Source of the DNA: Sphingosinicella terrae
Lineage (GTDB): Bacteria > Pseudomonadota > Alphaproteobacteria > Sphingomonadales > Sphingomonadaceae
Reading direction: 5' to 3'
DNA: 64,000 nt
Assembly (NCBI RefSeq): GCF_003347635.1
Contig: NZ_QDFY01000004.1
Span: 186,001-250,000, forward strand
The notes below the pieces were generated by a model that was given only the letters and a program-made list of their open reading frames with translations, was not told where the DNA came from and ran no database searches. Of this stretch, positions 9,101-17,230 are shown in pieces. A program made the position numbers and the translations under genes. Every line of letters begins with the position of its first letter. Positions within the stretch are counted from its first letter, which is position 1.

Positions 9101-12100
9101 CGCGCCGTCGCTGGAGAAGCTGTCGCCGCTGATGTCGCCATTGACTGCGGTGAGGGCGAAGTCGTTGACGGTCACGACATTGCCAAGAGCAAGGTCGAGC
9201 GCCGAAAAGAGGTTGATCTGGGGCGCTTGGAGGGTCCCGTCGCTGAGGATGCTCCCGGCCGAGGAGGTGAGCTGGATCACCCCCGTCGCTTCGCCATTGT
9301 CCAACCTGAGGTCGCCGACCGACGAGATGAAGATGTCGCTGCCGACATTGGCGGTGACCGTGCCGCCGGTGAAGCTGCCGCCGGCATCGGCGAGGAAGTC
9401 GTCTCCCGCAGCCGCGAACTGAATTCCGATGTCGCCGCTGCTGTCGAGATCGATGTTGGCTCCCGACTCCGCCGAGACGATTGTGATTGAATCGGCGACC
9501 ACGAAGACATTGCCGGCGGCGCCTACTTCGCCGATGTCGACCAGCGGCGCCGTCAGCGTAGCGTCTCCCCCGGTTGCGAGGATCCGGCTCTGCGGGGAGC
9601 CGGTGATGGCCACGGCGGAGTCGAACGTCACCGACTGGCCGGCCACGGTCGCGGCATCGGCCGTCGGGTTGGTGTGCACGAGTTCGATGGTGCCGTCGGT
9701 GGCGGCGGAGACCGCTCCCCCTGCGGAGAGGCCGCCGCTGCCCGAAGCAACGAATTCGATATCGCCGGTCGCGTCGAAAGACGCGTCCCCGTCGACGATG
9801 ACGGGCCCCTGATCGCTGGTGAAGGTCACCGCCGGCCCACTCGTCGCGGGCGCGCCGACCGCGTTCACCGACAGCGAGGCGAAGCGCAGGCCATCGACGA
9901 CGGTGCCCACATCCTCGATGATGACCCGGCCCGCCTGGTCGCCGGGACCAGGCCCGCCGTCGCCCGTGAGTCCGGTCGCGACGAGGACGGTCTCGCCGAG
10001 CGAGGCACCACCCGAGCGATCGTTGCCGTCGGCCACCGAGATGGTCACGATGCCGCCGGTGCCGTTGCCCGCAGTCCCCGCCACCGCCGGCGGGCCGCTG
10101 AAATAGGGGCTGTCGCCGGCTCCGCCGCCATACTGCCCGATGCCACTGGCCTCCGCCGTGGTCGCCAAGGCGCTTACCGATCCGCCGGCGACGATTATCG
10201 CCACGACGCCGGCCACGCCATCGCCGCCGTCGCCGCCATTGCCACCCGGGCCGGACGCGCTTCCGGACGTTCCGCCGGTGCCACCGGTGCCGCCTGAACC
10301 TCGAGCCGCGAGATCCAGTCCCAGAGAAGAGGTGATCCCGATCGTTCCGCCGGCCGCCTCGATCAAAATGGATCCACCGGTGGCGTCGCCGCCGGCGCCG
10401 CCGGCGCCGCCCGGATTTTCGCTCTCTATCCCGTCGCTGCCGGCTCCGCCCGTTCCGCCCTGCCCCTCGGCCGAAGCGATCAGGAAGCCGGTCTCGAGCT
10501 CGCCATCGATCCCTGTCGAGATGAAGATCTCGCCGCCGGTGGCGGCACCGCCACCACCGCCGCCGACGGGCGTGCCGAAATCGAAGCCTTCGCCGCCATC
10601 GCCCCCGCGCCCGCCGGCATCGATATCGAGCCCGGCCGTCGCGAACGTGCCGCCGGCGACGACGATGGAGACGCTCCCGCCGTCACCGGCGCCGCCTGTG
10701 CTCGGCGCGCCGGCGCCGCTGCCGCCGTTGCCTAGGGCGTCGAGCTGCGCGTTGCCGTCGATCGTAATGCCGCCGCCATTACCGACCTGGACGATCACGT
10801 TCCCGCCCAGTCCGGCACCTCCGGCATAGACGCCGGATACCGAGCTGGAGCCCGAATATTTGCCCCCTGTGCCGTTGGCCGAGAGCCTGACATCGTTGGC
10901 GGCGTCGCCGCTGACCACGATGGTGCCCCCGTCGGCGACCAGCGAGGCGGTTCCGCCGGTTCCGTTGCCGGGATTGCCGCCGGCCAGGACGGCGCCGCCG
11001 GCGCCCTCGGCCCTGAGCTCGATGTCGCCGCCCACCGCGATGGCGCCTCCGGCGGTGGCCTCGGCATAAGCGGTGCCGCCGAAACCGGCGCCGCCGTCTC
11101 CGCCGCCGAAGAAATTATCGCCGCCGGTGCCGTCGGCGTTGATGCTGAGCGTGCCGCCGATCTGGATGGCGCCGCCGTCGGCCAGCACGCCGCCAGTGCC
11201 GCCGGTGCCGCTGCCGACACTGCCATAGCCGGCCTCGCCGGTGCCGGTGGCGTCGATCGACAGGGAACCGTCGATGGTCAGCGTGCCTCCGGCCGTGGCG
11301 ATCGCCAGCGCCTCGCCGCCGACGACGTCGGCACCGCCGGGATCGTCCGACCGGGCGGCGGACAGGAAGACGTTGCCGCCGATATCGATATCGCCCGGAC
11401 CCGCGCTCAACCGCGCGCGCTGGCCGCCGAACAGGCTGACGTCGCGCGCGAAGCTCAAGGTGCCGCCGCCGCTGGCGGCGGCGAAGGCATCGGCGACGGC
11501 ATAGCCGCGCACCGACGAGGTGATGTTCGTGTCGGATGCGCCCGCCGAAACCAGGAAGCTGGCGGCGCCGGTCGACGGAGATGCGGTCTGGACCGTGTCG
11601 CCGTTGATGGTCCCGTAGCCGGCGGACAGGATGATCTCGCCGTTCGAGACGGTGACGTCGGTCGCCGGCGCGAAGCCGATATTGCCGCTCAGCAGCGCCG
11701 TCATCGCCTGGTTCTTCGGCACCGCGACCATGTAGATGCGGTGATTGTCGCCGACGCCGGTGCTGGCCGGGCCGCCGGTCGTGCCGGTGTGGACGATGCC
11801 GTTGCCGTCGGTGGTGCCGGAGCTGATGACGATGTCGAACAGGCCGTTGTTGATCGTCATCGTCGCCGCTTCGGCCGCGACGAAGGCGGCGGAGCCGTCG
11901 ACGTCGATGGCACCGCCATGGACGATGCGCGGCGCGACCATGGCGACGAAGCTGCTTCCGCCGGCGGCGAGCGAGGAATTGAACTGGGACCCTGCCTCCG
12001 TGACGATCGCGGCTGCCGGGTCCCCCGTACCGAGCGTCAGGTTGAGTGCATTGGGATCGAACGTCTCGCCGTAACCATTCTCTGCGACAGTCACTGTCAG

Positions 12101-12628
12101 AGTCGTCAGGACGAGATTGCCGACATCGAAACTCGCGGTCGGGCCTATAAGGATGCCCCCGGGGGACGAGAAGATGATCGTCCCGCCCGGACCGCTGGGG
12201 ATTCCGCCCGAAGTGACCTCGCCGACGACCTCGCCGTAGAACCGGGCGACGGCATTGGATCCAGCAGGGCCGAAGATGCGGTTGAGTACCGCAAATCCCT
12301 CGGGCCCTCGAAAGGTTGCTGTATTGCCCGCAGGCAGAAAATCCTGGCCTGGCCCTGACAATTCCCAGTTGATGATGGCGGAGGGATCGCCGTTGCCCGG
12401 CCGAGGGTCGATCGTGATAGTCTCAGTTATGCCACTCGTCAGGTCTCGGGTGACATTGCTACCAAGCTGCGGCGTGTACGTGCCTTGGAACGCCTGGGCG
12501 CGCGCTTGCTGTGGCTGGGCGAGGAGCAGGGCGGCGGCGCCCGCCGCGCAGCCGAGCAGGAGGGCGCGGCGCCGGCGGCGCAGGGCGCCGGGCCGGCGGG
12601 CGGGCATCGAAAGGGCGTGAGCCGTCAT
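6116..12628 (-). CDS. TpsA-type filamentous hemagglutinin-like exoprotein
   Basis: A 2170-residue secreted protein. It has an extended basic signal sequence (cleavage near ARA-Q, residue 44) and then a TPS/hemagglutination activity domain over about residues 50-300, recognisable from SSPGGILIGPTASFDVG, the local version of the NPNG-type motif. The rest is mostly Gly/Ala/Asp-rich short beta-strand repeats, expected to form a long beta-helix fibre. The C-terminus has a Cys pair (RCIVNTGECP) and an acidic tail (DVDGDGDCDGDD) resembling calcium-binding loops. ATG 12628 forms an ATGA overlap with the TpsB stop, so I prefer it to the ATG 12 bases upstream. The likely role is adhesion or biofilm attachment after export through TpsB. 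No toxin-like C-terminal domain is visible. Confidence 0.9.
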   Translation of the reverse strand: MTAHALSMPARRPGALRRRRRALLLGCAAGAAALLLAQPQQARAQAFQGTYTPQLGSNVTRDLTSGITETITIDPRPGNGDPSAIINWELSGPGQDFLPAGNTATFRGPEGFAVLNRIFGPAGSNAVARFYGEVVGEVTSGGIPSGPGGTIIFSSPGGILIGPTASFDVGNLVLTTLTVTVAENGYGETFDPNALNLTLGTGDPAAAIVTEAGSQFNSSLAAGGSSFVAMVAPRIVHGGAIDVDGSAAFVAAEAATMTINNGLFDIVISSGTTDGNGIVHTGTTGGPASTGVGDNHRIYMVAVPKNQAMTALLSGNIGFAPATDVTVSNGEIILSAGYGTINGDTVQTASPSTGAASFLVSAGASDTNITSSVRGYAVADAFAAASGGGTLSFARDVSLFGGQRARLSAGPGDIDIGGNVFLSAARSDDPGGADVVGGEALAIATAGGTLTIDGSLSIDATGTGEAGYGSVGSGTGGTGGVLADGGAIQIGGTLSINADGTGGDNFFGGGDGGAGFGGTAYAEATAGGAIAVGGDIELRAEGAGGAVLAGGNPGNGTGGTASLVADGGTIVVSGDAANDVRLSANGTGGKYSGSSSVSGVYAGGAGLGGNVIVQVGNGGGITIDGNAQLDALGNGGSGAGAPSTGGAGDGGSVSIVVAGGTFATAGLDIDAGGRGGDGGEGFDFGTPVGGGGGGAATGGEIFISTGIDGELETGFLIASAEGQGGTGGAGSDGIESENPGGAGGAGGDATGGSILIEAAGGTIGITSSLGLDLAARGSGGTGGTGGTSGSASGPGGNGGDGGDGVAGVVAIIVAGGSVSALATTAEASGIGQYGGGAGDSPYFSGPPAVAGTAGNGTGGIVTISVADGNDRSGGASLGETVLVATGLTGDGGPGPGDQAGRVIIEDVGTVVDGLRFASLSVNAVGAPATSGPAVTFTSDQGPVIVDGDASFDATGDIEFVASGSGGLSAGGAVSAATDGTIELVHTNPTADAATVAGQSVTFDSAVAITGSPQSRILATGGDATLTAPLVDIGEVGAAGNVFVVADSITIVSAESGANIDLDSSGDIGIQFAAAGDDFLADAGGSFTGGTVTANVGSDIFISSVGDLRLDNGEATGVIQLTSSAGSILSDGTLQAPQINLFSALDLALGNVVTVNDFALTAVNGDISGDSFSSDGAIILNAAGDIVLASADAGGFFGAFGDQVDLGSISAGGTLSLSGTTVSIDSGTAGGFANLYSTGDLVAGTVTAAQNLYATAGGDLALGGGGSTGGSVLIESVGEASLGTVTAGVDIIVDAASIAMVDGRAGRDVTLAASGAIDVGFAQAGDDFRATAGTGFTADTVVTTGLGEDADAEDGYGPSTLAADGSNIVVTAVDDLRLDNGDAATAILLGSSSGNVLSDGTLVAGTDLDIVAALGIDMNDAEVGGFITLEAANGSLDAGDLVAGGSIVAVTTANATIVSADSGGSIDLDVAGAADLGSLTAALDIIIDPVSIDIDSAIAGGDIFLEASGDINVGFAQAGDDFIAAAGGTFAGGTIIATGDGFDSEAGYGASGALGAGNIVVDAAGDLRLDSGDAFARIQLVSSDGSVLGADSLAAGTDVSLNGALGIEIGDASAGGAITLTSGGGLDAGNLVAGTDVSLDGALGIDIGDASAGGAITLTSGGDLDAGNLLAEGAILAIAEGGAAIAGAESGASISVDAGGGADLGILEALLDIDVEAASIALANGRAGRDITLDASSGGIEVGSLDVGDAFVASAAGDFSTTSGSSITAETVTVQAGGNAVFNDVAGETVQITLGGNGRFTGAVSGATIRVASADIELADGSALGNSATQLVALLVVANGEDATLGGDSQGPGYTLTNAEAARISGSTLRINARIGSSGGSPTDVFVRDLSLSGERIGRFELLAGGIVEVAGALSLTGVRSDGGISITADERIQVITPTGSIRVLGADGRPAGSLELASNDIWVGSRSLIDRLAADPNFSGRNDALLANDGVVAERGYIEAGNVSLSARDTVFVQNSGTAAVFAGITVTDTLSITPTGSSPLVVYAFGRRINPDGSYVTNDDFFAEVDFARPQGSGGFTDDSEFNRCIVNTGECPKRIPEGSLPEGSDIIEEPLEGEFTLLVPPATTTDLVDTSFAREPLIEEPVTSGADSILWECDVDGDGDCDGDDRNG
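7625..7852 (-). repeat. two near-identical 114-base tandem units inside the TpsA gene
   Basis: The blocks starting GAGATTGCCGGCATCGAGG at 7625 and 7739 are tandem copies with period 114 bases and only a few substitutions. Each encodes 38 residues, including GDASAGGAITLTSGG. The period is a multiple of three, so gain or loss of a unit would keep the frame and change fibre length. The low divergence between copies suggests a recent duplication or gene conversion. Confidence 0.85.
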
Positions 12629-14472
12629 CGGCTGCTCCATGGCCAGAGGCGGGTGGTGAGCGAGACCAGGAGGCGCGGATCGCGATCCGTCTCGAAGCCG
12701 GCCCGGTCGAGCGGGAAGGCGAGCATGACCTCGAGCCGGAGGCGATCGCCCCAGGAGGCGCGCACGCCGCCGCCGACCGAGGTCAGCTCCTCATGATCGT
12801 CGGCGATGATTCGATCCTCGTTCCAGACCCAGGACTGGTCGAGGAAGATGAAGGGCTCGGCCGTGAAGCTGGTCGCCGTATCGGGAAAGATGGTGCCGTA
12901 GCGCAGCTCCGCCCGCAGGCCGAGACCGCTGTCGCCGAGAATGGCGCCGGGATCGTAGCCACGGCCGATGGTGAAGTTGCCGGCCGAGAATTCCTCGAAG
13001 CTGAACAGCGGATCGCCGCTATACTGGGCGCGGCTGGCCACCGCGATGGTGAACATAGGATCCGGCCGATATTCGCCCTCCATGGCGGCGCGCATCACCG
13101 TCGCGGTCGGATCGCCCTCAAGCCGCGTCGGCGGCACCACGCCGGGCTGCAGGCAACGGACGAAGCCGGGGCCGCATGGTTCGGTCGCGCCGAAGATGTC
13201 GAGGCCCTGGCGCAGCTCGGCCGACGCGCCGAGCCGCCAGAGCGGACGCCACGGCGCGTAGCGGGGATCGGCGCCACCCAGTCCGAGCGCCTCGTAGGCC
13301 AGCCGGGCATAGACGACGCGTAGCCGGTCCCGGCTTAGGTCGAGATCGTTGAACTGGGTATCCTGGTCGATCAGATCGAAGCCGATCGCGCCCCGCAGCG
13401 TCCGCTGCTGCGCGCGGATGAAGGGATAGCTCGCCTCGACATTGGCGATGAGCGACTCCGAGGTGATGTCCACCGCCGGATCGCCGAGGTCGGGATTGGC
13501 CCAGGAATAGGTCAGACCGCCGCCCAGGGTCAGGCCTTCGCTGCCCAGCCGGAAATCGTGCGCCACCTGGAGGGTCTGCTGCTCGTCGAAATCGGGCGTG
13601 GAGTAGAAGGCGAGGACGGTGCGGTCGCCGAGACCCGTCAGGCCGTAAAACTGGCCGCGGACGAGCGCGCCGAAGCGGCCGAGCTCGCGCGAACCATAAT
13701 TCTGCACGTTGAAATCCACGAGGACGGGGGTTCGCAGGACGGTGACCTCGCCGACCACCTCGCCCCGGGCCCCGCCCGCGGATCGAAGCGAGAGGCGCAC
13801 ATTGTAGCCCGGCAGATCGCCCACCAGGAGAAGATAGCGTTCCGCTTCGTGGCGGTTGAACACTTCCTGCTCGGTCAGACGCTCCAGATAGCCTGCGATC
13901 AGCCGCTCGGCGCGGCCGGCATCGCCGCGCACCCGCAGGCCGACCAGCCGCGCCATCAGCACCTCGAAGCGGACCGTGCCGTCGGCTATGCGCTGCTCCG
14001 GCACCTCGACCGCGGCGACATAGCCGGCTTCGCGCAGGATCGTCGCCGCGCGATCGCGTATCTCGCAGATGATCGAGACCGGCTGTTCCTGCCCGACGAA
14101 CGCAGCGAAAGCGGGGCGCAGAGCATCTGCCGGCAGGCCGCGGAGATTGTCGAACTGGACGTCGTTCAGCGTGAAGCGGACGTCGCGATATTCCGGCCGG
14201 TCGAGCGCGCAAGGAGCCCGCTCGATCTCACCCTCGACGGTCAGCCGCCCCGGCGCCTCCGTCCGCTCCGGCGTCGGTCGGACGATCTCCTCGCGGGTGG
14301 GCGCGATCGGCTGCGGGGGAGGGGGGACCTGGGCGAGGGCCGCGCTCGGGAGGAGCAAGGCCACGGCGATAGCGACTGCGGATCCGGCCGAGCCGACACG
14401 TGCGGAACGCGGCCGCGTCCCTGCGCGCGCTCGAAGCGGCGATCCGGAATCAAGTCGCTCCGGCAAGCCCAT
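12625..14472 (-). CDS. TpsB-type outer-membrane transporter (ShlB/FhaC/HecB family)
   Basis: A 615-residue outer-membrane pore of the two-partner secretion pathway. The signal peptide ends at about residue 47 (ALA before QV), followed by a short proline-rich stretch, two POTRA regions (about 90-230), and a 16-strand-type barrel to the C-terminus. The conserved barrel-interior motif GRGYDPG lies near residue 502, where FhaC-family proteins carry their signature. In the family, the POTRA domains bind the TPS domain of the exoprotein in the periplasm and the barrel threads it to the surface. The partner exoprotein starts four bases inside this gene. It is the first gene of the minus-strand unit, so its promoter should lie in 14473-14582. 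Confidence 0.92.
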   Translation of the reverse strand: MGLPERLDSGSPLRARAGTRPRSARVGSAGSAVAIAVALLLPSAALAQVPPPPQPIAPTREEIVRPTPERTEAPGRLTVEGEIERAPCALDRPEYRDVRFTLNDVQFDNLRGLPADALRPAFAAFVGQEQPVSIICEIRDRAATILREAGYVAAVEVPEQRIADGTVRFEVLMARLVGLRVRGDAGRAERLIAGYLERLTEQEVFNRHEAERYLLLVGDLPGYNVRLSLRSAGGARGEVVGEVTVLRTPVLVDFNVQNYGSRELGRFGALVRGQFYGLTGLGDRTVLAFYSTPDFDEQQTLQVAHDFRLGSEGLTLGGGLTYSWANPDLGDPAVDITSESLIANVEASYPFIRAQQRTLRGAIGFDLIDQDTQFNDLDLSRDRLRVVYARLAYEALGLGGADPRYAPWRPLWRLGASAELRQGLDIFGATEPCGPGFVRCLQPGVVPPTRLEGDPTATVMRAAMEGEYRPDPMFTIAVASRAQYSGDPLFSFEEFSAGNFTIGRGYDPGAILGDSGLGLRAELRYGTIFPDTATSFTAEPFIFLDQSWVWNEDRIIADDHEELTSVGGGVRASWGDRLRLEVMLAFPLDRAGFETDRDPRLLVSLTTRLWPWSSR

Positions 14473-14582
14473 GCCACGCCCCCCTTTTTTGATGCGCCAA
14501 GACTAGCACTATTTGCCTTGGCGGGAAGTCCCTTGCTGCAAGAATGTCGATCCCTGCGACAAGCGGGGCGGGCGCGGCGCCT

Positions 14583-15110
14583 TCAGGGCCCGTCGCCGAG
14601 TTGCGGATTTTGGGCCCTGACATGCTGAAGGAAGGATCGGGGCCGCTTCATCAGCGATGCCGCATCCTCGACGCGCAACCCGACCGTGCGCGCGAGCTCG
14701 GCGACGAAATGGACGCAGTTGCGCCGATTGAGATTGTAGGAGGGCTGGGCGCGATCGCGCCACGCCTGAACCACCCCCAAGACGGCACGATATTGCGCAT
14801 CCGAAAGGATCAGCGAGAACTGGCGGTCGCTGCGCGCGATCTGCTGACCTCCCTCGACGATGACCTCACCCGCCACCGAGCCGAACAAGATGGCCGGACT
14901 GACCGCCTTTGCGGTGAACCCGTAGCTCGTATCGACCGCCTCTCCGGTCTCGTCGACCGTGCCGCGCAGCGTGACGAAGGCATGCGGGAAATTGTTGCCG
15001 CCAAGCTCCCGCGAATAAAAGGCAATCTCGACGGCCGCCGCGGCCGGGGCAGCAAGTCCGAACAGCAGGAGCAGAGCCAGCAGCAAACGCACCCGTGAAG
15101 CGGCCAACAT
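14583..15110 (-). CDS. secreted protein with permuted NlpC/LRAT-like His-Cys motifs, hypothetical
   Basis: A 175-residue protein with a strong signal peptide (Leu-rich, ending in an Ala run near residue 26). The mature part has PHAFVTLRG with His43 near its start and NRRNCVHFV with Cys132 towards its end. A histidine preceding an N-C-x-H-F cysteine motif is the order found in circularly permuted papain-like folds (LRAT, YiiX/NlpC-P60 groups), which act as hydrolases or acyltransferases on peptides or lipids. The assignment is a motif-level inference, not a family match I can verify. The gene sits alone between the TPS operon and the M48 protease gene on the same strand, with 69 bases to the latter. 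Confidence 0.6.
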   Translation of the reverse strand: MLAASRVRLLLALLLLFGLAAPAAAAVEIAFYSRELGGNNFPHAFVTLRGTVDETGEAVDTSYGFTAKAVSPAILFGSVAGEVIVEGGQQIARSDRQFSLILSDAQYRAVLGVVQAWRDRAQPSYNLNRRNCVHFVAELARTVGLRVEDAASLMKRPRSFLQHVRAQNPQLGDGP

Positions 15111-15179
15111 CCCGTCCCTGCCTAATTACTCCCTCCCGGCTAACCACAGGCGTCGACCGCTGGCAACCCGAGGGCAAGC

Positions 15180-16190
15180 TCAATGGCCGGCGGCGGCCGA
15201 GGCCGCGAACGAAGGCGGCTCCGCCATCGCTCCCGCCGCCCGCGCTCGCCGAACGATCTCGATCTCGGCCTCGAAACGCGCGACGCGTCCGCGCCAATGG
15301 CCATGGGTGGGACTGCCGAGGAAGTTGAGGCCGCGCCGGCCGAACCGTTCCCAGAAGCGCACCGGCGCCTCCACGTCATAGCCGGCGCGGTCGAGCAGAT
15401 AGACGCTCATCCGGTCCGCCTCGGCCTCGGTCTCGCGGATCAGTCGCGCATTGCGTCCGAACCCCCGGAGCAGGCCGCGCGCGACGCCAGCAGCGTCGAG
15501 CCGAGCCCTGTGCCGCAAGATATTATGAGCCAGTTCGTGAGCAGCGATCGCCGCCAGCTCCGCATCGTCCTCGGCATAGGCCGCGATCGCCGTCGTCAGC
15601 TGCACATATCGCCCGTCGGCGAGCGCGTTCATGCGGCTGGACGGAATCAGCTGGAATCGGCTGGCGCAACCCGGTTCCGCGGCAATGTCGAGCTCGAGAT
15701 CCCGATCGCCGCGACGGATGCGCAGTCGCCCGCGGCCGTCGGCAAAGGCCGCCTCGACCGCGGCCAGGATGCGTTCCATGCCGTCGAAGCTGCCGCTCGG
15801 GCCGGGGTCGAAGCGGGGCAGCACCGCGCCGTCGACCGAGACCAAGGCGTCGTCGGCTTGAAGTCCAGCGTTCTCGGCGGGACCGCCCGGCACGACCGCC
15901 AGCACGGCCGTCCCCCCGGCTAGGCCGAAGGCGCGCGTCGCCGCCTCGCGATAGGCGCCGCCATATTGAGAAAGGTCGTGGAGCGCGAAGCCGGGAAGCC
16001 ATTGCCGGTCCGGGCAAAGGGCGAGATTGGCGGTGGCAAGGCGGTGACCGATCGCAGTCAGCCGCGCGTCGAGCGTGCGCATGGCGAGCAGCGACGGCTC
16101 GAGGTCGCGCTCGGCGGCGGCAGCAGGCGCGAAGCCGAACGACAGCAGCGGGAGGATGAGCCCGACGGCGAGCCTGTTGAGCAGGCGCAT
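15180..16190 (-). CDS. periplasmic PDZ-containing M48-type metalloprotease
   Basis: A 336-residue exported protein. The signal peptide ends near residue 27 (Ala-rich). A PDZ-like segment (about 90-165) contains VPGGPAENAGLQADDALVSVDG, and the zinc-protease helix has HELAH at residues 218-222 with a downstream EAEADR that would supply the glutamate ligand. This is the M48 arrangement, as in BepA/LoiP-like periplasmic quality-control proteases. I used the ATG at 16190; the codon before it is TTG and is less likely. It lies head to head with the small gene at 16409. A house-cleaning role at the outer membrane is a reasonable guess. Confidence 0.85.
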   Translation of the reverse strand: MRLLNRLAVGLILPLLSFGFAPAAAAERDLEPSLLAMRTLDARLTAIGHRLATANLALCPDRQWLPGFALHDLSQYGGAYREAATRAFGLAGGTAVLAVVPGGPAENAGLQADDALVSVDGAVLPRFDPGPSGSFDGMERILAAVEAAFADGRGRLRIRRGDRDLELDIAAEPGCASRFQLIPSSRMNALADGRYVQLTTAIAAYAEDDAELAAIAAHELAHNILRHRARLDAAGVARGLLRGFGRNARLIRETEAEADRMSVYLLDRAGYDVEAPVRFWERFGRRGLNFLGSPTHGHWRGRVARFEAEIEIVRRARAAGAMAEPPSFAASAAAGH

Positions 16191-16408
16191 CAATCGGCGG
16201 CTCGATGGATCGGCGGCGGCACGCGGCGTGAAAACAATCTTAACCCTTCCAGGATAGCGAGCCCGGGCACGCCGTCACGGCCCAATCGCCGCGACTCTTG
16301 CAGAATAGCAACACTCTTGAAGTCGCGGAACCGCGCCGAAATTTGGGGGTTGTCATCTACCGGGTGGTGTGGCAGTTGCACCAAGGCCAGCTCAAAGGGG
16401 AGTTCGAA

Positions 16409-16657
16409 ATGAGTTTCAAGAAGGCATCCATGGTGGCGATGCTCGCGGTTTCAATGGCTAGCACTCCGGTGCTGGCGCAGACCGCTGCCGCTTCGTCGTC
16501 GCCGGCCGTGACCGAGTCGGCTCGCAGCGGTGCGGCAACGGACGATGCCAGCGCGCTCAACGGCGGGTTCCTGATTCCGCTGCTCGCGATCCTGGCGGTA
16601 ATCGCCGGCATCTACGTTGCGGTCGACGGCGGCGGTGATCGCCCGGTCAGCCCGTAA
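16409..16657 (+). CDS. small exported single-span membrane protein, hypothetical
   Basis: An 82-residue protein. It has an N-terminal signal peptide (cleavage near VLAQ), a Ser/Ala-rich mature start, one hydrophobic segment (FLIPLLAILAVIAGIYVAV) and a short Gly/Asp tail ending PVSP. The ATG at 16409 is preceded by AAGGGGAG with good spacing; a longer in-frame start at 16298 lacks such a site. It is monocistronic: a strong intrinsic terminator follows 20 bases after the stop, and the upstream gene is divergent. Function unknown. Confidence 0.75.
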   Translation: MSFKKASMVAMLAVSMASTPVLAQTAAASSSPAVTESARSGAATDDASALNGGFLIPLLAILAVIAGIYVAVDGGGDRPVSP

Positions 16658-16677
16658 TTCGTACGCAGTCATTGACG

Positions 16678-16705
16678 ATAGCGGCCTTCGGGCCGCTATT
16701 TTTTT
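16678..16705 (+). terminator. intrinsic terminator after the small membrane protein gene
   Basis: A 9-base inverted repeat ATAGCGGCC/GGCCGCTAT around a TTCG tetraloop (16687-16690) is followed by a run of T. This is a textbook rho-independent terminator for the gene ending at 16657. Confidence 0.92.
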
Positions 16706-16781
16706 GCCTGGAGCCGATGACCGTATCCCTGGAATGGACGAATCGCCCGTGCGGCCGTCGACCCGGCCTGGGAGAATATTC

Positions 16782-17165
16782 GTGAAGCGGCTCATCGGCC
16801 TCGGGCTCGCCGGCATGGCTGCCCTTCTGGCGTCATGCGGCTCCGAACAAGAGACTTCGCGGGCGGAGCGACCCGCCGTGCGCCCGCCGGAACCCGCCTG
16901 CGCCCAGGCGCGAACCACGCTGCGGACCGACTATCGCGACAGCGGGTTGCTTTTCGAGGAGACCGGCGAGGCGCTGATCTCCCGCCAAAGGTGGATGCGG
17001 ATGAGCGAGGGCGCGCGCGACGCCCTCATCCAGCCGCTGGCCGTGGTCGCCGCGTGCAGCGCCGATACGCCGCAGCGCGAGGTCCAGGTAACCGTTCGCG
17101 ACGAAGCAGGCATGGTGCTCGAGACCCGCCATGTTCGACCCTCCACGGACTTCCGCACCCGCTGA
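16782..17165 (+). CDS. small lipoprotein, first of a tandem paralogous pair
   Basis: A 127-residue protein starting at GTG 16782, with GGGAG seven bases upstream. The lipoprotein signal has lipobox LASC, so the mature protein should be lipidated. The mature part has a Cys in ACAQA, a segment around WMRMSEGARDAL, and a second Cys in VAACSAD. The next gene has the same spacing of features, so the two are paralogs. The open frame extends upstream to 16617, but that extension overlaps the terminator and lacks a signal peptide. Function unknown. Confidence 0.72.
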   Translation: MKRLIGLGLAGMAALLASCGSEQETSRAERPAVRPPEPACAQARTTLRTDYRDSGLLFEETGEALISRQRWMRMSEGARDALIQPLAVVAACSADTPQREVQVTVRDEAGMVLETRHVRPSTDFRTR

Positions 17166-17230
17166 ACGGCCGATCGACTCCCGTTTGTACGATGCCGGCA
17201 GTTGTTGTAGCCGGTGCGCACAGGAACAGA

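Noticed and set aside
7142-9490. A 782-codon plus-strand open frame opposite the TpsA gene
   Set aside because: It mirrors the repeats of the adhesin gene and shows no motif or ribosome site.
6116-12628. TpsA as a contact-dependent inhibition toxin (CdiA)
   Set aside because: There is no VENN-type motif, no toxin-like C-terminal domain, and no small immunity gene directly downstream; the next gene is the large CHAT protein.
16617-16781. Upstream extension of the first small lipoprotein
   Set aside because: It would start inside the previous gene and cross its terminator; GTG 16782 with GGGAG gives a proper lipoprotein signal.
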